Source: Physcomitrium patens
Taxonomy: Eukaryota; Streptophyta; Bryopsida; Funariales; Funariaceae
Length of the DNA: 64,000 nucleotides
Direction: 5' to 3'
NCBI RefSeq assembly: GCF_000002425.4
Contig: NC_037271.1
Location: 10,798,178-10,862,177, forward strand
This document shows, one piece after another, positions 47,940 to 60,664 of the stretch. Within the stretch, counting starts at the first letter, position 1, and each line of letters opens with the position of its first letter. Made by a program: the position numbers and the translations under genes. The notes beneath the pieces are model-generated. The model did no database searches and was not told the origin of the DNA. It worked only from the letters and a program-made list of their open reading frames with translations.

Positions 47940-49200
47940 ACAAAAATAAAAATTTTGAAGGATCTTTTGGAGGAGTTTCTGGTGGGGATTCTTCTAAAGG
48001 ACAAGGTATGCACATGGATCCATCTATTGTTAGTATGTTTCAAGCCTTCTCATTATCAATGCAGCAATAGCAAAGCAATGATTGAAAGGAAGCTTTGGCA
48101 ACCAAAGCATTGCAAGCAGTGGTCAATAAAATTGATCAATTTGATGGAAGGAATATTTCAAGGTATTTAAGATGTTATATTCATGAAATGGAATTAAATC
48201 GGGTTTCTGAGAAGAAAATGGTTGAATTATTTGGACTTACCACGATATCGGAGATAAGAGACCATATTACATCGATTATGGATCGTTATGGAAATTCATG
48301 GGAGGTTTTTTCACATGCATTGAAAGACAAATATTTCTTGGAAGATGCTGATTGCATTACTAAGAAGTTGTTTTTGGAATGGATTGAACGGCCCAATAAG
48401 AACTTACAAGCAACAGAGCTACTAAGGGAATTGAGAGGCACTACTCTCAATTATCGAAGGTAGAAAAATTGACATTGGAGCCGAACAAAGTTGATCTATT
48501 TCTTCAAGCTGCTGATGGAAAATTGCAAGGAAAATTAGAACTCCTTCTTCAAGACAAAGAAGAAGATGAAGGATTGACAACAAAGTGGAAGAACGTTGAA
48601 GATGCGGTGGGGTTGCTTACAAAAAGAGAAAGGAGGAAAGATAGGAGCAATATTCCGAAAACAGTATAAGCACCCAAAACTCCAGTACGTACAACACCAC
48701 CAACAATGCCTACAGTTCAACCTTCGACATCCTTATCAAAGAAAGCAGATATGGGGATGGAAGAAATTATACGAGGAATGCGAGATCTTCAAATCAAATT
48801 GGCAAGACTTGAAGAGAATACTTCTACAAATAATTCGAAGAATGTTTCAAAACAAGGATAGGTACAAAGATGCATTTGGTGTGAGGATGCTTCACATACT
48901 AGAAAAGATTGAAATGAATTTAATAATGTGATACGGCAAGGAATTATTTGCTGGAAAGATGGGAAGATAGCATTAAAAGATAGGGAGGATCTTCTTCAAA
49001 CCAATTTTGACAAGGGAGGAATGAGAGCATTGGTTCAAGATTACTTAAAAGAGCATGAAACAGCAGCACGAGAAAGTGTAAGTTATGGTGCTAGAGTAGA
49101 TGATGACCTTGGTGGAGGTACGAAAACTAGTGAGTTTTGGGCTTCTGCCGTTTCCACAATGTAAGAAGGAAAATTACCTCGAGAAGCATTATTGAGGACT
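47940..49200 (+). pseudogene. C element: gag
   Basis: Structural protein region. The best piece (48095-48463) reads VVNKIDQFDGRNISRYLRCY and NSWEVFSHALKDKYFLED, followed by KLTLEPNKVDLFLQAADGKL; a CX2CX4HX4C-type zinc knuckle (CIWCEDASHT) is at about 48870. The next part (48928-49164, KIALKDREDLLQTNFDKGG) is typical for this family between knuckle and protease. The leader beside the LTR (47857-47880) begins TAAGTAGTGAATCC, shared with the other C copies, and may hold the primer site. Broken element. Confidence 0.8.
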
Positions 49201-49395
49201 GCAGCTATAATACGAGGTAGAACAGGTTGGGAGGATACTGTTGAGTCTCTTTCAGTTCATGCATATATTGCTAAGAGCCAACATGAAGCCTTGATGGAAG
49301 AAAAGAGACGAGGAAATTTTGATGATACGAGAGAAGGAAATTCTTCTAAGAGGTAAACTTGAGGAGACAAGGCTCAGGAGGCAGCTTCACAAGAA

Positions 49396-50196
49396 TTGCT
49401 TGTAAAGAATACCTCAGCATCATTGGAAGAAAAAACAAGGGAGACAAAAGATAAGGGCAAATCAATTGCTTATAAGCTACTTTCTGACATTGAAGCGGCA
49501 ACAAATTTGAAAGGGGTGTTGGAAGAACGTATATTAAATGCTAAGGTGGAATTCACATTGAAAGAAGTCTTGAGAATTGTAAAGAAGGAGTTTCATGATG
49601 TTATCATTGACAGCATTAAGCGAAAGAGGCAATTAATGGGTGAAACTGGAATGAGTCATGCTATTGATGCAAGAATATATAGAGATAAAGAAGAGGTTGA
49701 TATTGGTTACAAACAACCAACAAATGAAAAGAATGGGTATAATCAACGAGTACGTTTCGAAGATTATAATGATAAGGAAATAGAAACCTTGAGCCATTAT
49801 ACTCGAAAGCATTGGACAAGGGCAACTACTGAGGTATTGGTGAAAGTAGGAGATATAGAAGAACCAATAGTTGCTTTAGTCGACCATGGTTCTGAAATAA
49901 ATCTTATATCTAAAGATCTTTATAAGAAACAAAAATGGTCAATTGATATGGAACATGGATGGACAATACGAGCAGCTAATAACACATGGGGCGAATTATA
50001 TGGAGCTTGTCCAAATGTCAAAATTCGGATTGGAGATGTTGCGATGGAGCAACATTTCTTTGTTCAAGATACAACATCTTATCCATTGATTTTAGGACAA
50101 CCTTATATTACAGCAATACGGATGGAAACAAAAGTACTTGACGATGGTTCTGCTTATGCAAGGGTACGTAGTGAAGATGGGAGAAAAATTGTGTAA
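49396..50196 (+). pseudogene. C element: protease
   Basis: About 130 residues of charged linker (KEEVDIGYKQPTNEKNG) precede the aspartic protease. Active site: VALVDHGSEINLIS; then HGWTIRAANNTWGELYGACP and the C-terminal hallmark LILGQPYITAIRMETKVLDD. The DHGSE form and the block GELYGACPNVKIRIGDV are, as far as I recall, features shared with gypsy elements of basidiomycete fungi. Confidence 0.85.
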
Positions 50197-50540
50197 TTTC
50201 TAATAGTACCTCCTAACCATGAACGGAATCGAGATAGGTTGAGGGAGAAACCATTGCCAAAGATTGTTGAAGGATTTAAGGATTTTGAGGAGGTACCACT
50301 GTAAAGCGAGATTATGGAGGTACAAAAGAGGAGGTACTCTCGCGAGATGAAGGTGCCTTTGATGCGAGTTTTATTGGTATATTGGAGAATGGAAATATTA
50401 TGTATAAAAAAGTTGATGATTTTAAAAGAAAAGAAAGAAAAAGATTATATGATATTGAAGGAGAATTACTCAAGTTAGGTACATTGTAAGATGATGAGAG
50501 GATTTTAGGTATTTATGAAGAAAATGGACTGGAAGATTCA

Positions 50541-52475
50541 TTGGAATTGATTACATCTATTGGGTTAGGGGATAATGATAAGATTGTTGAGATTCATTCA
50601 AGAGAGGTTTATACCATACTTGAATCTTTTCAAGCACCAAAAGTCACTGTAGAGACGAGATATAAAACGGCAGATAAGAAGGTAAAGCTTGTTGCCGGAC
50701 CATTGCCAGAAGATTCTAAAGAACAAATGGGAGAAGCATCAAAAGAAGCAAGTTTAAGAGATCCAATGAGTATTGGACATCAGTTTACTAAAGAGACTTT
50801 TGAAGAATTGAAAATTGGTTCTGATGGTTCTTTATTGCCGGAGGAAATTACTTACTTCAAAAAGATGTTAGCTAAACAAGGTAGATCGTTTGCTTTCGAA
50901 TCTCATGAAATTGGGTGTGTGGATCCGAATACTATAACACTTATGGTTATCTTTACTGTACCACATATACCTTGAAATCTAAGACTGATTCCAGTACCGA
51001 GGGCACATTTACCTAAATTGATGGAACTATTAAAAGAAAAGATAAAGATGAAAATATTGGAACCTTCATTTGTGCCGCATTCTAGTCGATGGTTTACGGT
51101 ACTTAAGAAGAATGGGTTACTACGGTTTATTCAAGATATGCAACCGGTGAATGCAGTAACTGTCAGGAATGTAGGAATTGGACCTATTGTGGATGAATTT
51201 ACTGAGGCGTTTGCTGGAAGGGCGATCTATTCAATGGGTGACTTATATTCAGGTTATGATCAATTTCAACTTGCCGAAGGAAGTAGAGATATGACAACAA
51301 TGAGGACACCACTTGGATTGGTTAGAATGTGCACTCTTCTTCAAAGCGCGACCAACTCAGTTGCGCATATGATGAATGGGATGAATAAGGTATTGAGAGA
51401 TTTTATTCCAAAAAAGACTATGCCTTTTCTGGATGATGTTCCTATAAAAGGATGCAGAAAAGGAGACAAGGATGAAACTTTAGATACGAGGGGGTGTCGC
51501 AAATATGTTGTTGATCATATACAAGATTGTGAAAAGATTTTAACTTGGCTTGGAGAAGTTCATCTTACATTATTGGGTATGAAGTCCATATTTGAAGTAC
51601 GAGAGGTTGTGATTGTTGGACATTTATGTGGATCTTACGGAAGAAAACCAAATCTGACTAAAGTTGATGCAATTGGAAGGATGAAAGAGGATTGTGATTC
51701 TTTAATAAAGGTTCGCAGGTTTTTAGGTGCATGTGTATTTTATCAAATCTGGATCCCTCATTATGCTCACATAGTGGATCCATTATATGAATTGTTACGC
51801 AAGGGTTACCGATTTAAATGGGAAGAAAGGCATATTCAGGCAATGCAAAGATTGAAGAAATTATTGATGTCACCTCCAATATTGGGGAAGGTTGATTATA
51901 AGTGCAATAGACTAGTGATTCTTACTGTGGACGCTAGTCCAATTGCCATTGGATGGGCTGTGGGTCAAGATGATTCCAGTGGGAATAGATTTGCAGTTCG
52001 ATTTGGAGCTAAAGTTTTAAGTATTCGTCAGCGTGCATATTTGCAAGTCAAAAGAGAACTTTGGAGAGTTGTTTCGGCTATGAAAGCTAAAAAGGACTAT
52101 TTGATTGAAACAGTAGTAGTAATTGAAACAGATTGCTTGCCATTGCTTGGAATGATTATTAACTGTTCAACGCCAGATATTGCAATGTTGAGATGGATTG
52201 CTTATATTAAGTCACTAAATCTGGAATTTAAGCATGTTACTGGGAAGAATAATTTAGTAGCAGACATGCTATCTCGAGCAAGATTCAAGAGGGAGGACGA
52301 AATGGTTGAAGACATTGATGCCGTCGGATTGAAATTCTATTCAATATCAAATCTCAACAAGGAAGACAAGCTATTTCTTGAAGAATCTTATGAAGGAGAA
52401 TTATTGGATATTGGTCATTACTTGAATACCTTGACTAGCAGAGGAATTGGTCTACAGAAAAATTCAAACAAATAA
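50541..52475 (+). pseudogene. C element: reverse transcriptase and RNase H
   Basis: A spacer (50541-50975, ending HEIGCVDPN) precedes RT. RT proper begins about 51018: VPHSSRWFTVLKKNGLLRFI, MGDLYSGYDQFQL, MRTPLGLVRMCTLL and the catalytic box PFLDDVPIKG. RT thumb: VRRFLGACVFYQIWIPHYA. RNase H: VILTVDASPIAIGWAVGQDD, RQRAYLQVKRELWRVVSAM, DCLPLLGMIINC, ending NLVADMLSRARF. Family-level similarity to fungal gypsy RT with a DVPVKGP box is striking. Broken element. Confidence 0.9.
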
Positions 52476-52479
52476 AAAA

Positions 52480-53780
52480 AAAAAACATATGGATTTCTAC
52501 TTCGAGATGGATTCTTATGGAAGAGACCGAAGAAAGGAATTGGAATGCCACAATGAGTGATAGGCAAAAAGGAAGAAAAACTAAAATTATTAAAGGAGTT
52601 TCATGATAGTTTATGCGCAGGGCATAGAGGAATCTGGGCTACTTTTGCTAAACTCAAGGAATGATATTGGTAGAAAAATATGTATCGAGATGTGCTTTCA
52701 TTTGTAGAGTCATGTGAAATCTGTCAATCGTATTCTAATATCCGACATCGAGATGGTCTTCATCCTATGTATCCTGTGGCTATTCATTTTAAATGGGTTG
52801 TTGATTTGGTTATTATGCGAGTTGGGTTATGGTAGATGAGGTTTTTGGTTTTAGCTCGTGAAGATTTATCAAATCAAGTAGAAGGAAGAGCATTGAGGAC
52901 AAAATCTACAGAGGGGATTTGTAGGTTTTTGCTTGAAGATGTCATTTGCCGCTACGGATGCGTAGGAAAAATCACTGGAGATCATGGAGAATTAAATGCA
53001 CAAGAAGCTTGTAAGTTCTTTGAAAGATGTGGGATTAAACTATCACTGACTACTGCTCATAATCCGAAAGGGAATGCAAAAAGCGAACGCGGTCACCCAC
53101 CGATTGTGAAAGCATTAGTTAAAGCTTGTAATGGAAAAGTTAGAGAGTGGCCACGGCTTTTGTCATTTACATTATGGGCTGATCGAACAACACATAATTC
53201 GGTGATAGGATATATGCCAGTAGAACTTATGACAGGTCGAAAACCAATTATGCCAATTAAAGAAAAGGTACTTACTTGGAGTATGCTACCATGGGAAGAT
53301 GGATTGATAAGTGAAGAACTTCTGGCTATTAGGATTCGACAATTGGAGCAAAGATCGAAAGATGTGCAAATAGCATTGGAAAGGTTAAAAAGTGCAAGGT
53401 TACAAAAGAAGGCGCGATTCGATAAGCAACATCGATTGAGACCTAAAGCAATCGAGGAAGGTAACTGGGTACTTGTTTATGATAATAGTCTGGATAATCA
53501 ACATAGTACCTTGCAAAAATTTTCAAAACGTTGGTTTGGACCATATGTAGTAACAACTGTTCATGATAATGCGACTTACTCATTACGGGAGTTAGATGGT
53601 ACAAAATTGAAAATACCAATTGCAGGGAAGCGAGTAAAAATATTTAAACGAAGACACGCGGAGATGAATATGAAAGACCTTAATGAAGGTATAGAGATTC
53701 CGCAGCAAGAAGATGAAAGTGATTTGGATAATGAAGGTGACGAAGACGAACTGGACAAAGACGTAGAGGATATATTCTAA
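52480..53780 (+). pseudogene. C element: integrase
   Basis: Zinc domain about 52600-52740 (CEICQSY at its end), then core 52836 onwards: MRFLVLAREDLSNQVEGRAL, FLLEDVICRYGCVGKITGDH, HNPKGNAKSERGHPPIVKAL. The C-terminal barrel is KAIEEGNWVLVYDNSLDNQH and KRWFGPYVV, followed by an acidic tail of DE repeats (to 53780). No chromodomain. Confidence 0.9.
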
Positions 53781-53830
53781 ATCAAACAGCAATTGGGTAA
53801 ATTGGTGCATACTGGAAGATGCACAAGTTC

Positions 53831-53842
53831 AGAGGGGGTGGA
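53831..53842 (+). other. Polypurine tract of C element
   Basis: AGAGGGGGTGGA directly before the 3' LTR; primes plus-strand DNA synthesis in this class. Confidence 0.8.
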
Positions 53843-54982
53843 TATCGTGTTGTAACACGAGTATATCGTAAAAATATAAAGAAAGGGGACTTTTATTAAT
53901 ATTCAGTTATCTCGAATATTGGGAGCAACGACCAATTCCAGTGCAAATATTGAGTGGCCAGGTTCAATCACCCTGTTACAGTCAGCCGGGGCATATTGAA
54001 ATGCTCCGTTCGATTCCAATAACGGGAGTCAGCAAAAAGGGAAAGGACCAATTCAACGACGGGTGAGCCTGGTTCGAAGAGCTAATTGGATCTAATTTCA
54101 AGATATCCAATCCAGGTCTTCTTACCCAATATGAGACCTGAATTGGTTGGGCAACCCAATGCAGTCTAATTACGGGAAAATCTAGGTCTTACTACGGGCC
54201 TCAGCCAATCTGATGCGAAGGACTAATTTGATCCAATTACGGGAACATCTGGGTCTTACTACTGGACTCTTACCCAATATGAGACCTGAATTGGTCAGGC
54301 GACTCAATGTGGTCTCGATTACGGGGCTCCGATTCCGTTTCAGGCTGTTCCGTCCTTTGTGCCATTTCGGGAATGTCCTTTCGGTAAAAGGATCTCTTAA
54401 AGATAAAAATGGAGGAGAAAGCTCTGATGGCGAGAGCCAATTTTGGATCCAAGCTTTGACGGCGGGAGCCAATTTTGGATCCAAGACGGAAGATTGAAGA
54501 AATTTAGAATTAATGTTAAGAAATGGGGGGGAGAGAATAAGTTTTGGGGAGGTTTTTTTTGAAGGATTAGAGAGCGAGCTTCATGCTTGGGGAGGGGAAA
54601 AAAGACAGAGAATTGGGTTTTTTTTCTTCATAGGGTTTTGGGAAGACTGAGGCAATCGTTGCTGAATTCAATGTTGTAATGGTGAATCGGGATTTTTAAT
54701 GAAGTGGGTTTGATTACTCTTGACTGTTTTGTGAAATCGAGTTACGTCTGTGATTGAAGAATTAAAAGGATGTCTATAGGATTGAGTATGCGGAATGAAT
54801 GAAATTTATTGGGTTAATCTAACAAGACAGCCAGTGAATACAAGATCGTGAGTATAAAGCGGTATCGGAGATTAGCAGATTGGATTGTTTGGGATTCTAT
54901 ATAACGTCTAGAGATCTATCATCTAGGACAAAAAGGACTTCGGCGAGCAGTCGAAGGGCATCCGTATAGATTTACGATGTAT
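53843..54982 (+). mobile_element. 3' LTR of C element
   Basis: Aligns with 46589-47856 from its start (TG decayed to TA) at a few percent difference. Element H RT sequence follows. Confidence 0.9.
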
Positions 54983-55793
54983 AAAATCTAATATATATTA
55001 AAAAAAGAAATGAATAGAAAACTATACTTCAAATCAAATATATATATTTTGAATATAATGATATGTTGTTTGGATTTACAAATATACCAACTACTTTTTA
55101 ATATCTAATAAATGATGTCTTTTGTGAGTTTTTTATGACTTTGTCATTTATTATTTAGATGTCATCTTAATCTATTCTAAGAAATTAAAGAGCATGAACT
55201 TCATATTTGTTTTGTATTATAAAAACTAAATAATGTAAGATTATATGCCAAGATAGAAAAGTATATATTTTACACTACTTAAGTTAACTTCTTAGAATAC
55301 ATCATTTCAAATAATAGCCTTATAATAGATTCTAAGAAGCCCCAAACTATCATAAATCAAAGGATTCTAAAAAAAATAAAAGATGTGTAATATTTTTTGT
55401 CATTTTTCAATTATTACTAAATCTTTATTAAGAATTTTTTTCAAGTTGTGGCTCATTTTACAAGTTTGATATGTAAAGAAAAACTTGAGTGGAAGAAAGA
55501 AGCTAAAGAATCTTTTGAAGCCTTAACAATAAGATTTATTTTTGTACTAATCTTATTTTATATCAATTTTTTAAAAGAATTTTATTTGAAAATAAATGCA
55601 TTAGACTTTGCTATAGATGTTGTTTTATTATAAATAAAAGCAAATGATAAGTTTGAAGTCGTAGCTTTTTATTCCACAAAATTTTCAATAACTAAGCTAA
55701 CTATAAGATCTACAACAATGAGCTTCTTATAATTGTAGATTCATTTCAAGAATGGTATTATTATGTAAAAGACATTTCTAGTCTAATTAATAT
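54983..55793 (+). pseudogene. Element H: RT end and RNase H start
   Basis: Plus-strand fossil: EYNDMLFGFTNIPTTF (RT palm), then, about 55440-55790, LTSLICKEKLEWKKEAKESF and NALDFAIDVVLL (RNase H) and SFQEWYYYVKDISSLIN-like tail. Interrupted at 55794 by an old C element; the next residues (YIDHKNLKYF) resume at 60665. Inverted partner of G at 43911-45128. Confidence 0.85.
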
Positions 55794-58700
55794 TATTATA
55801 TTATTTGTTGTCTTGTTTAGAAATGCACCAAGCACCTGGCTATGGAAGATGAAGTTATATTTTATAAGTATCCAAAAAACCCTAATAGGTTTTATCCATA
55901 TAAGAAGAATACAATTCAAATTTCAATTCAAAAGTACTTAAAGCCAATATAAAGTGCTCAAAAACACTCTTCTTAATAACTTCAACCATAAACAAATTCC
56001 AATTGCCTTATTATTTTTATAATTAGGTAATTTTGATTTTTCTTTGTAAGCCTTAATCCTAGTTAGTGAGCTTCAATAAGTTCTAACTTCTAATTTGATC
56101 ATCTACTTAGTACAAAATTTTACAAAAAAATGATACTATAAGTCTTTTATATGTTTAAAAAAAATTAACCCAATCCAACTTATAGATTTTGAAAAAACGT
56201 CCAAAAAATTGTAGTAATGTCATCTAGTTGCCAATTCAAAAATTGATGTAGATATTCGAGTAGTGATTTCTCTTTCTCCAATTATAAATTTTAATTTAAA
56301 ATTGGTATATAATTTGATCTTAAAGTATTCTAAAATCATACCAAATTTCATCTTGTTTCAACTAATAGATCTTTAGATGTCATAAAAATCCTACCTGATT
56401 TCAAACTATCAACTTCCAATATCCCCTTCTATCAAAAACCAAATATCTTCTAATTACATCATTAAATTAATATAAAAATTTATACTTTTTAGCACATTCA
56501 ATCAACCAAGCATTATCAAATTTTGAATTATACATATGACACCAATTATGTGAATTACTTAAGAATGCTAGTCCTAATTGTATTACATAAATCCAAAGTC
56601 ATTAATATAAATTCTAACTTTGAATAATAATTGCAAAGTCATTCTAAATTCTATAAAAAAAAACCTTATACTTATAAAAAAAAATTAAAGCTAGCTCTCC
56701 AATCCTAATTGTCAATCTTTCAATGCTCCCTACTTTGCCTCAAGCAACCGTTTTAGTAGTTGAAAGTTTGATTTTGACCCTGATCTATAAACAGTTTTTC
56801 CCCGAGTATCAATCTAATTTATTTTATGGATTTTATAGTATGATCCTATCATTAATTTTATCTTAGAATTGACTATTTAAATATTTATTTAATCTACTTT
56901 ATTTTTATCAATTTATGGCCTTTTTAAGATAATAGAAGAGTTTTTTACAACCTTAAAGATAAATTTGTTGATCAATCTTTAATCTAATAGCTATTAAAAC
57001 AAAAAAATAAACTAAGAGACTTTCATAAAAGCTTTGTTCAAATATCTAGAATTATTATTAAATCCAGATAATAAAGTATGAATCATAATATTATTTTTGT
57101 TAATATTTTCACTATATAATTGTATTACAACATAACATCTATTTTTTCTAAACTTATGCATCTTCTTGTATTTGCCAATAGAACCATTGAATTTGGCTCA
57201 CATTACATCACCTCTTCATTTACAATATCTAATCCATCTTCATCATTGTTAATATTCATTTTAATATTATCTATTTTTTTAAAATACTAAATACTTCAAC
57301 AAGATCTTCTAAATTTATTTGTCTATCTTGTTTCTTAAATATTTTCACTCACTTCATAATAATAGGTTTTATTTTCTTATCTATTATCTCATATTTTGTT
57401 TCTACAATAACTTTTGGTGTTTGAAAGGATTCAATTATAGAATAAACCTCCCTTTTGTTCATAATTTGAAAGTACTATTAGAAACTATACTACCTTTCTC
57501 CTGTCTATATTATAAATTTGTACATAAACTGAACCATTATCAAATACCTTTATTTCTATCCATATTGCAATAATGTATAGTTAACTCAAAATAAAAAGAT
57601 AAGATGTTATATCTTGTATAAAGATATTTTGTTTTATTGCAACATCATCAATTTATATTTTCACACCTAAGCAAGCACCATAAAATTTACTTCATGTATT
57701 GTTACTTGCTTATATTATCCATCCATACTCAAAATTAATTGCTCACCTTCTTTGTTTATAAAGATTCTTAGACATAAGATTTATTTCTTCACCATGGTCA
57801 ATAAAAAAAAAAAAATCAGTTCATCCATATTTCCAACCTTCACCAATACCTCTATAGTTACTCTAATCTAATTCTTTTGAGTATAATTATTATTATGTTT
57901 TTTATCACTTTAATCATCAAAACAAAATCTTTAAGTATAGTTTATTTTCTTACTTGCGGATTATTTGCAATAATTATCAAATTCATCTTCTTCATCTTCA
58001 TATATACATGTATTAATAATATCACTCAATCTAGCTTCTTCTATTAATTGCCTCTTTAATACTATCCTTTAATGCTACTTTTCCAACTTTTCAAAAAATA
58101 ATGAATTTATTGTAATCTTTTGAAGAATGAAAAATATTATCATATCAAATATATCTTTGCACATATCCTTTTTTAAAAGTAATCTTTGAACCATATGTAA
58201 AAGTCTTCTCCTTGAGCTTTGCAAGTTTGATTTGAAGATCTTCCATCCCACATATAATCTCCTTAAGTCTCATATCTTCTTTCTTTGATATAATTATTAA
58301 AAGTTGAAAAATAGGTACTATTGATCATGAAGGAAGTACTTGAGTTTTAGGTACTTGTACAAATTTTTAAATATCAATCATATCCTTTTTTTTTTCTTTT
58401 TTGCGAGTAATCTTACAACATCTTTAACTTCTCTCCATTTTGTTACCAATCCTTCACTTTCTTCTTTATCTTCAAGAAGAACTTCCAACTTTTCTTGTAA
58501 TTTTTTATTAGCTGCTCAAAAAAACAATTCAACTTTGTTTGATCCAAATTTTAACTTCTTCACTTTTGATAATTAAGAGTATTACCTCTCAAATTTTCTT
58601 AATAACTATATAGCATTAAAAGATAGTATTAAAGAGGCATTCAATGGTCTCTTTAATACTATCCTTTAATAATATCCTTCAGTCTAAAAAATTCTTATTA

Positions 58701-60664
58701 GACCATTCAATCCATTTTAAGAATGACTTCATGGTAATTCAATCAATATCTTCCAAGAAATATTCATCTTTTAATGCATGTAAAAAAATCTCCCAAAAAC
58801 TTTCAAATTGCTCCATAATTGACTTTATATACTTTCTTATCTTTAGTATTGTACCAAGCTCAAGTAATTGAAGCATTTTTTTCTTATAAATATGATTTTA
58901 TTTTATTATTTATACATGATATTTCAAATATTTAGAAATATTTCTTCTATTACACTAATCAACCTTGTTAACTACTACCTGTAATGCTTTGGTTGCCAAA
59001 ACATCCTTGTCATTATTTCTCTATTGCTATTGTATAAATAATGTAAATTCATGAAATATATTTGTGGTATTTGAATCTAGGTACATACCTTATTTTTCAA
59101 TAGAAAATCTATTAAAAGCTCTACTTGAAGATCTACTTGAAACTCTATTTAAAATTCCATCCAAAATTCCACCAAAAGCTCAATCCATAGATCCACTCAA
59201 AGCTCCAATCAAAGCTCAAACTTCCACCTTCTTGCCTTCTTTTTCTATCAAATTGAAATAAAAATGAACAAAATCTAATACCCTCTATTTCAAATTTTTA
59301 CATCTGATTCACCACTTATATCATATTATGTATTATTTTGTTTGGAAATGCATTGGACACTTGGCTGTGGAAGGTGAAGTTGTACTTTACAAATATTCAA
59401 GAAATCCTAATAGGTTTTACTCATAGAAGAAGAATGTAATTTGAATTTCAATTCAAAAGTATATAAATTCAATACAAAGTATTCAAAAATACTCTTCTTA
59501 GTAACTTCAATCATATAAAAATTCCAATTACCTTATTACTTTTATAATTAGGTAATTTTGATTTTTCTTTGTATGTCCTATTCCTATTCAACAAGCTTCA
59601 GCAAGTTGTAATTTCTAATCTGACCAAGTACTTGATGAAAAAATTTGCAAGAAAATACCACTATAAGTCTTCTACATTTTTAAAAAAAATTAATCCAATT
59701 CAACTTATAGATTGTGAAAAAACATCCAAAAAACTACACTAATGTTACTTGGCTACCAACTCAAATATTGATATAGATGTTCAAGTAGCAATTTCTTCTT
59801 CTCCAACTATTAACTTTAGCTCAAAATTAATACATAGCTTGATCTTCAAGTCTTCTAATACTATGCCAAATTTCACTTTTTTCTAATTAGTAAAACTTTA
59901 GTTATCATAGAAACTCTATTTAATCACAAACTACTAACTTTTGATATCCTTTTGTATCAAAAACCAAATATCTTTCAATTGCATCATTAGATTAATACAA
60001 AATTTTATGTATATTTTAAACACTCAATTAACTAAGTACTTTCAAATTTTGAACTATAGATATGATACCAATTGTACAAATTAGTTGAGAATGCTAGCCC
60101 TACTTGTATTGTATAAATCCAAAGTCACTAATACAAATTTTAGCTTTGAATAATAACTGCAAAGTTATTCCAAATTCTATAAAAATAAACCTTATGACAA
60201 TGGAACAACCTTAAAGTTAGCTCTTCAATCTTAGCCACCAAACTTTGAATGCTCCCTATTTTACCTTAAGTAGCCATTTAAGTCGTTGGAGGTCTGATTT
60301 TGACCTTGATCCACAAACAATCATCTCTTAGGTATCAATTTAAATTCTTTAAAGGATTTTTTAGTATGATACTATTCTTAATTTCATCTTAGAGTTGATT
60401 ATACTAAATATTTATCTAATCTACTTCATTTTTATCAATTTATGATCTTTCTAAGGTACTAGAAGAGATTTTTATAACCTAGAAGATAAATTTGCTGATC
60501 AATCTTTAATCTATTAGGTATAAAAATATAAAAATAAATCAAAAAACTTTTTTAAAAGCCATATTTAAATATCTATAATTTTTATTGAATAAAAATAATA
60601 AAATATAAATCATAATATCATTTTTATTCATATTTTTACCATATACTCATATTATAATATGACA
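55794..60664 (-). mobile_element. Second old family C element
   Basis: Minus-strand element with LTRs 55794-57137 (3', 1344 bp) and 59319-60664 (5', 1346 bp) around an interior of about 2.2 kb. H coding sequence continues on both sides. The terminal TG/CA bases have decayed to TA in several of the ends, and the LTRs are strongly diverged from each other, so it is old. A target copy cannot be read with confidence in this AT-rich place. Broken. Confidence 0.85.
57138..59318 (-). pseudogene. Interior of second old C element
   Basis: Minus-strand remnants of gag (about 58400-58900, parallel to the RLFGLATISKIR gag block), zinc-knuckle area and protease-linked sequence (about 57480-57960), plus a short pre-RT and 3' untranslated portion (57138-57480). 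I see no RT, RNase H or integrase core. The leader at about 59300 reads TAAGTGGTGAATCAGATG on the minus strand. Confidence 0.75.

Larger units (their letters stand above)
46589..54982 (+). mobile_element. Family C gypsy element, near complete
   Basis: Plus-strand element with 5' LTR 46589-47856, gag, protease, RT, RNase H and integrase, PPT and 3' LTR 53843-54982. It sits inside element H between its protease/pre-RT part and its RT. LTRs differ by several percent, mainly C/T and G/A, so it is some millions of years old. All domains are present, but the frame is interrupted at roughly ten places, so it is broken. The 5' flank is GCGT (46585-46588); no matching copy stands at the 3' side, where the LTR is shorter than its partner. 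Confidence 0.93.
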
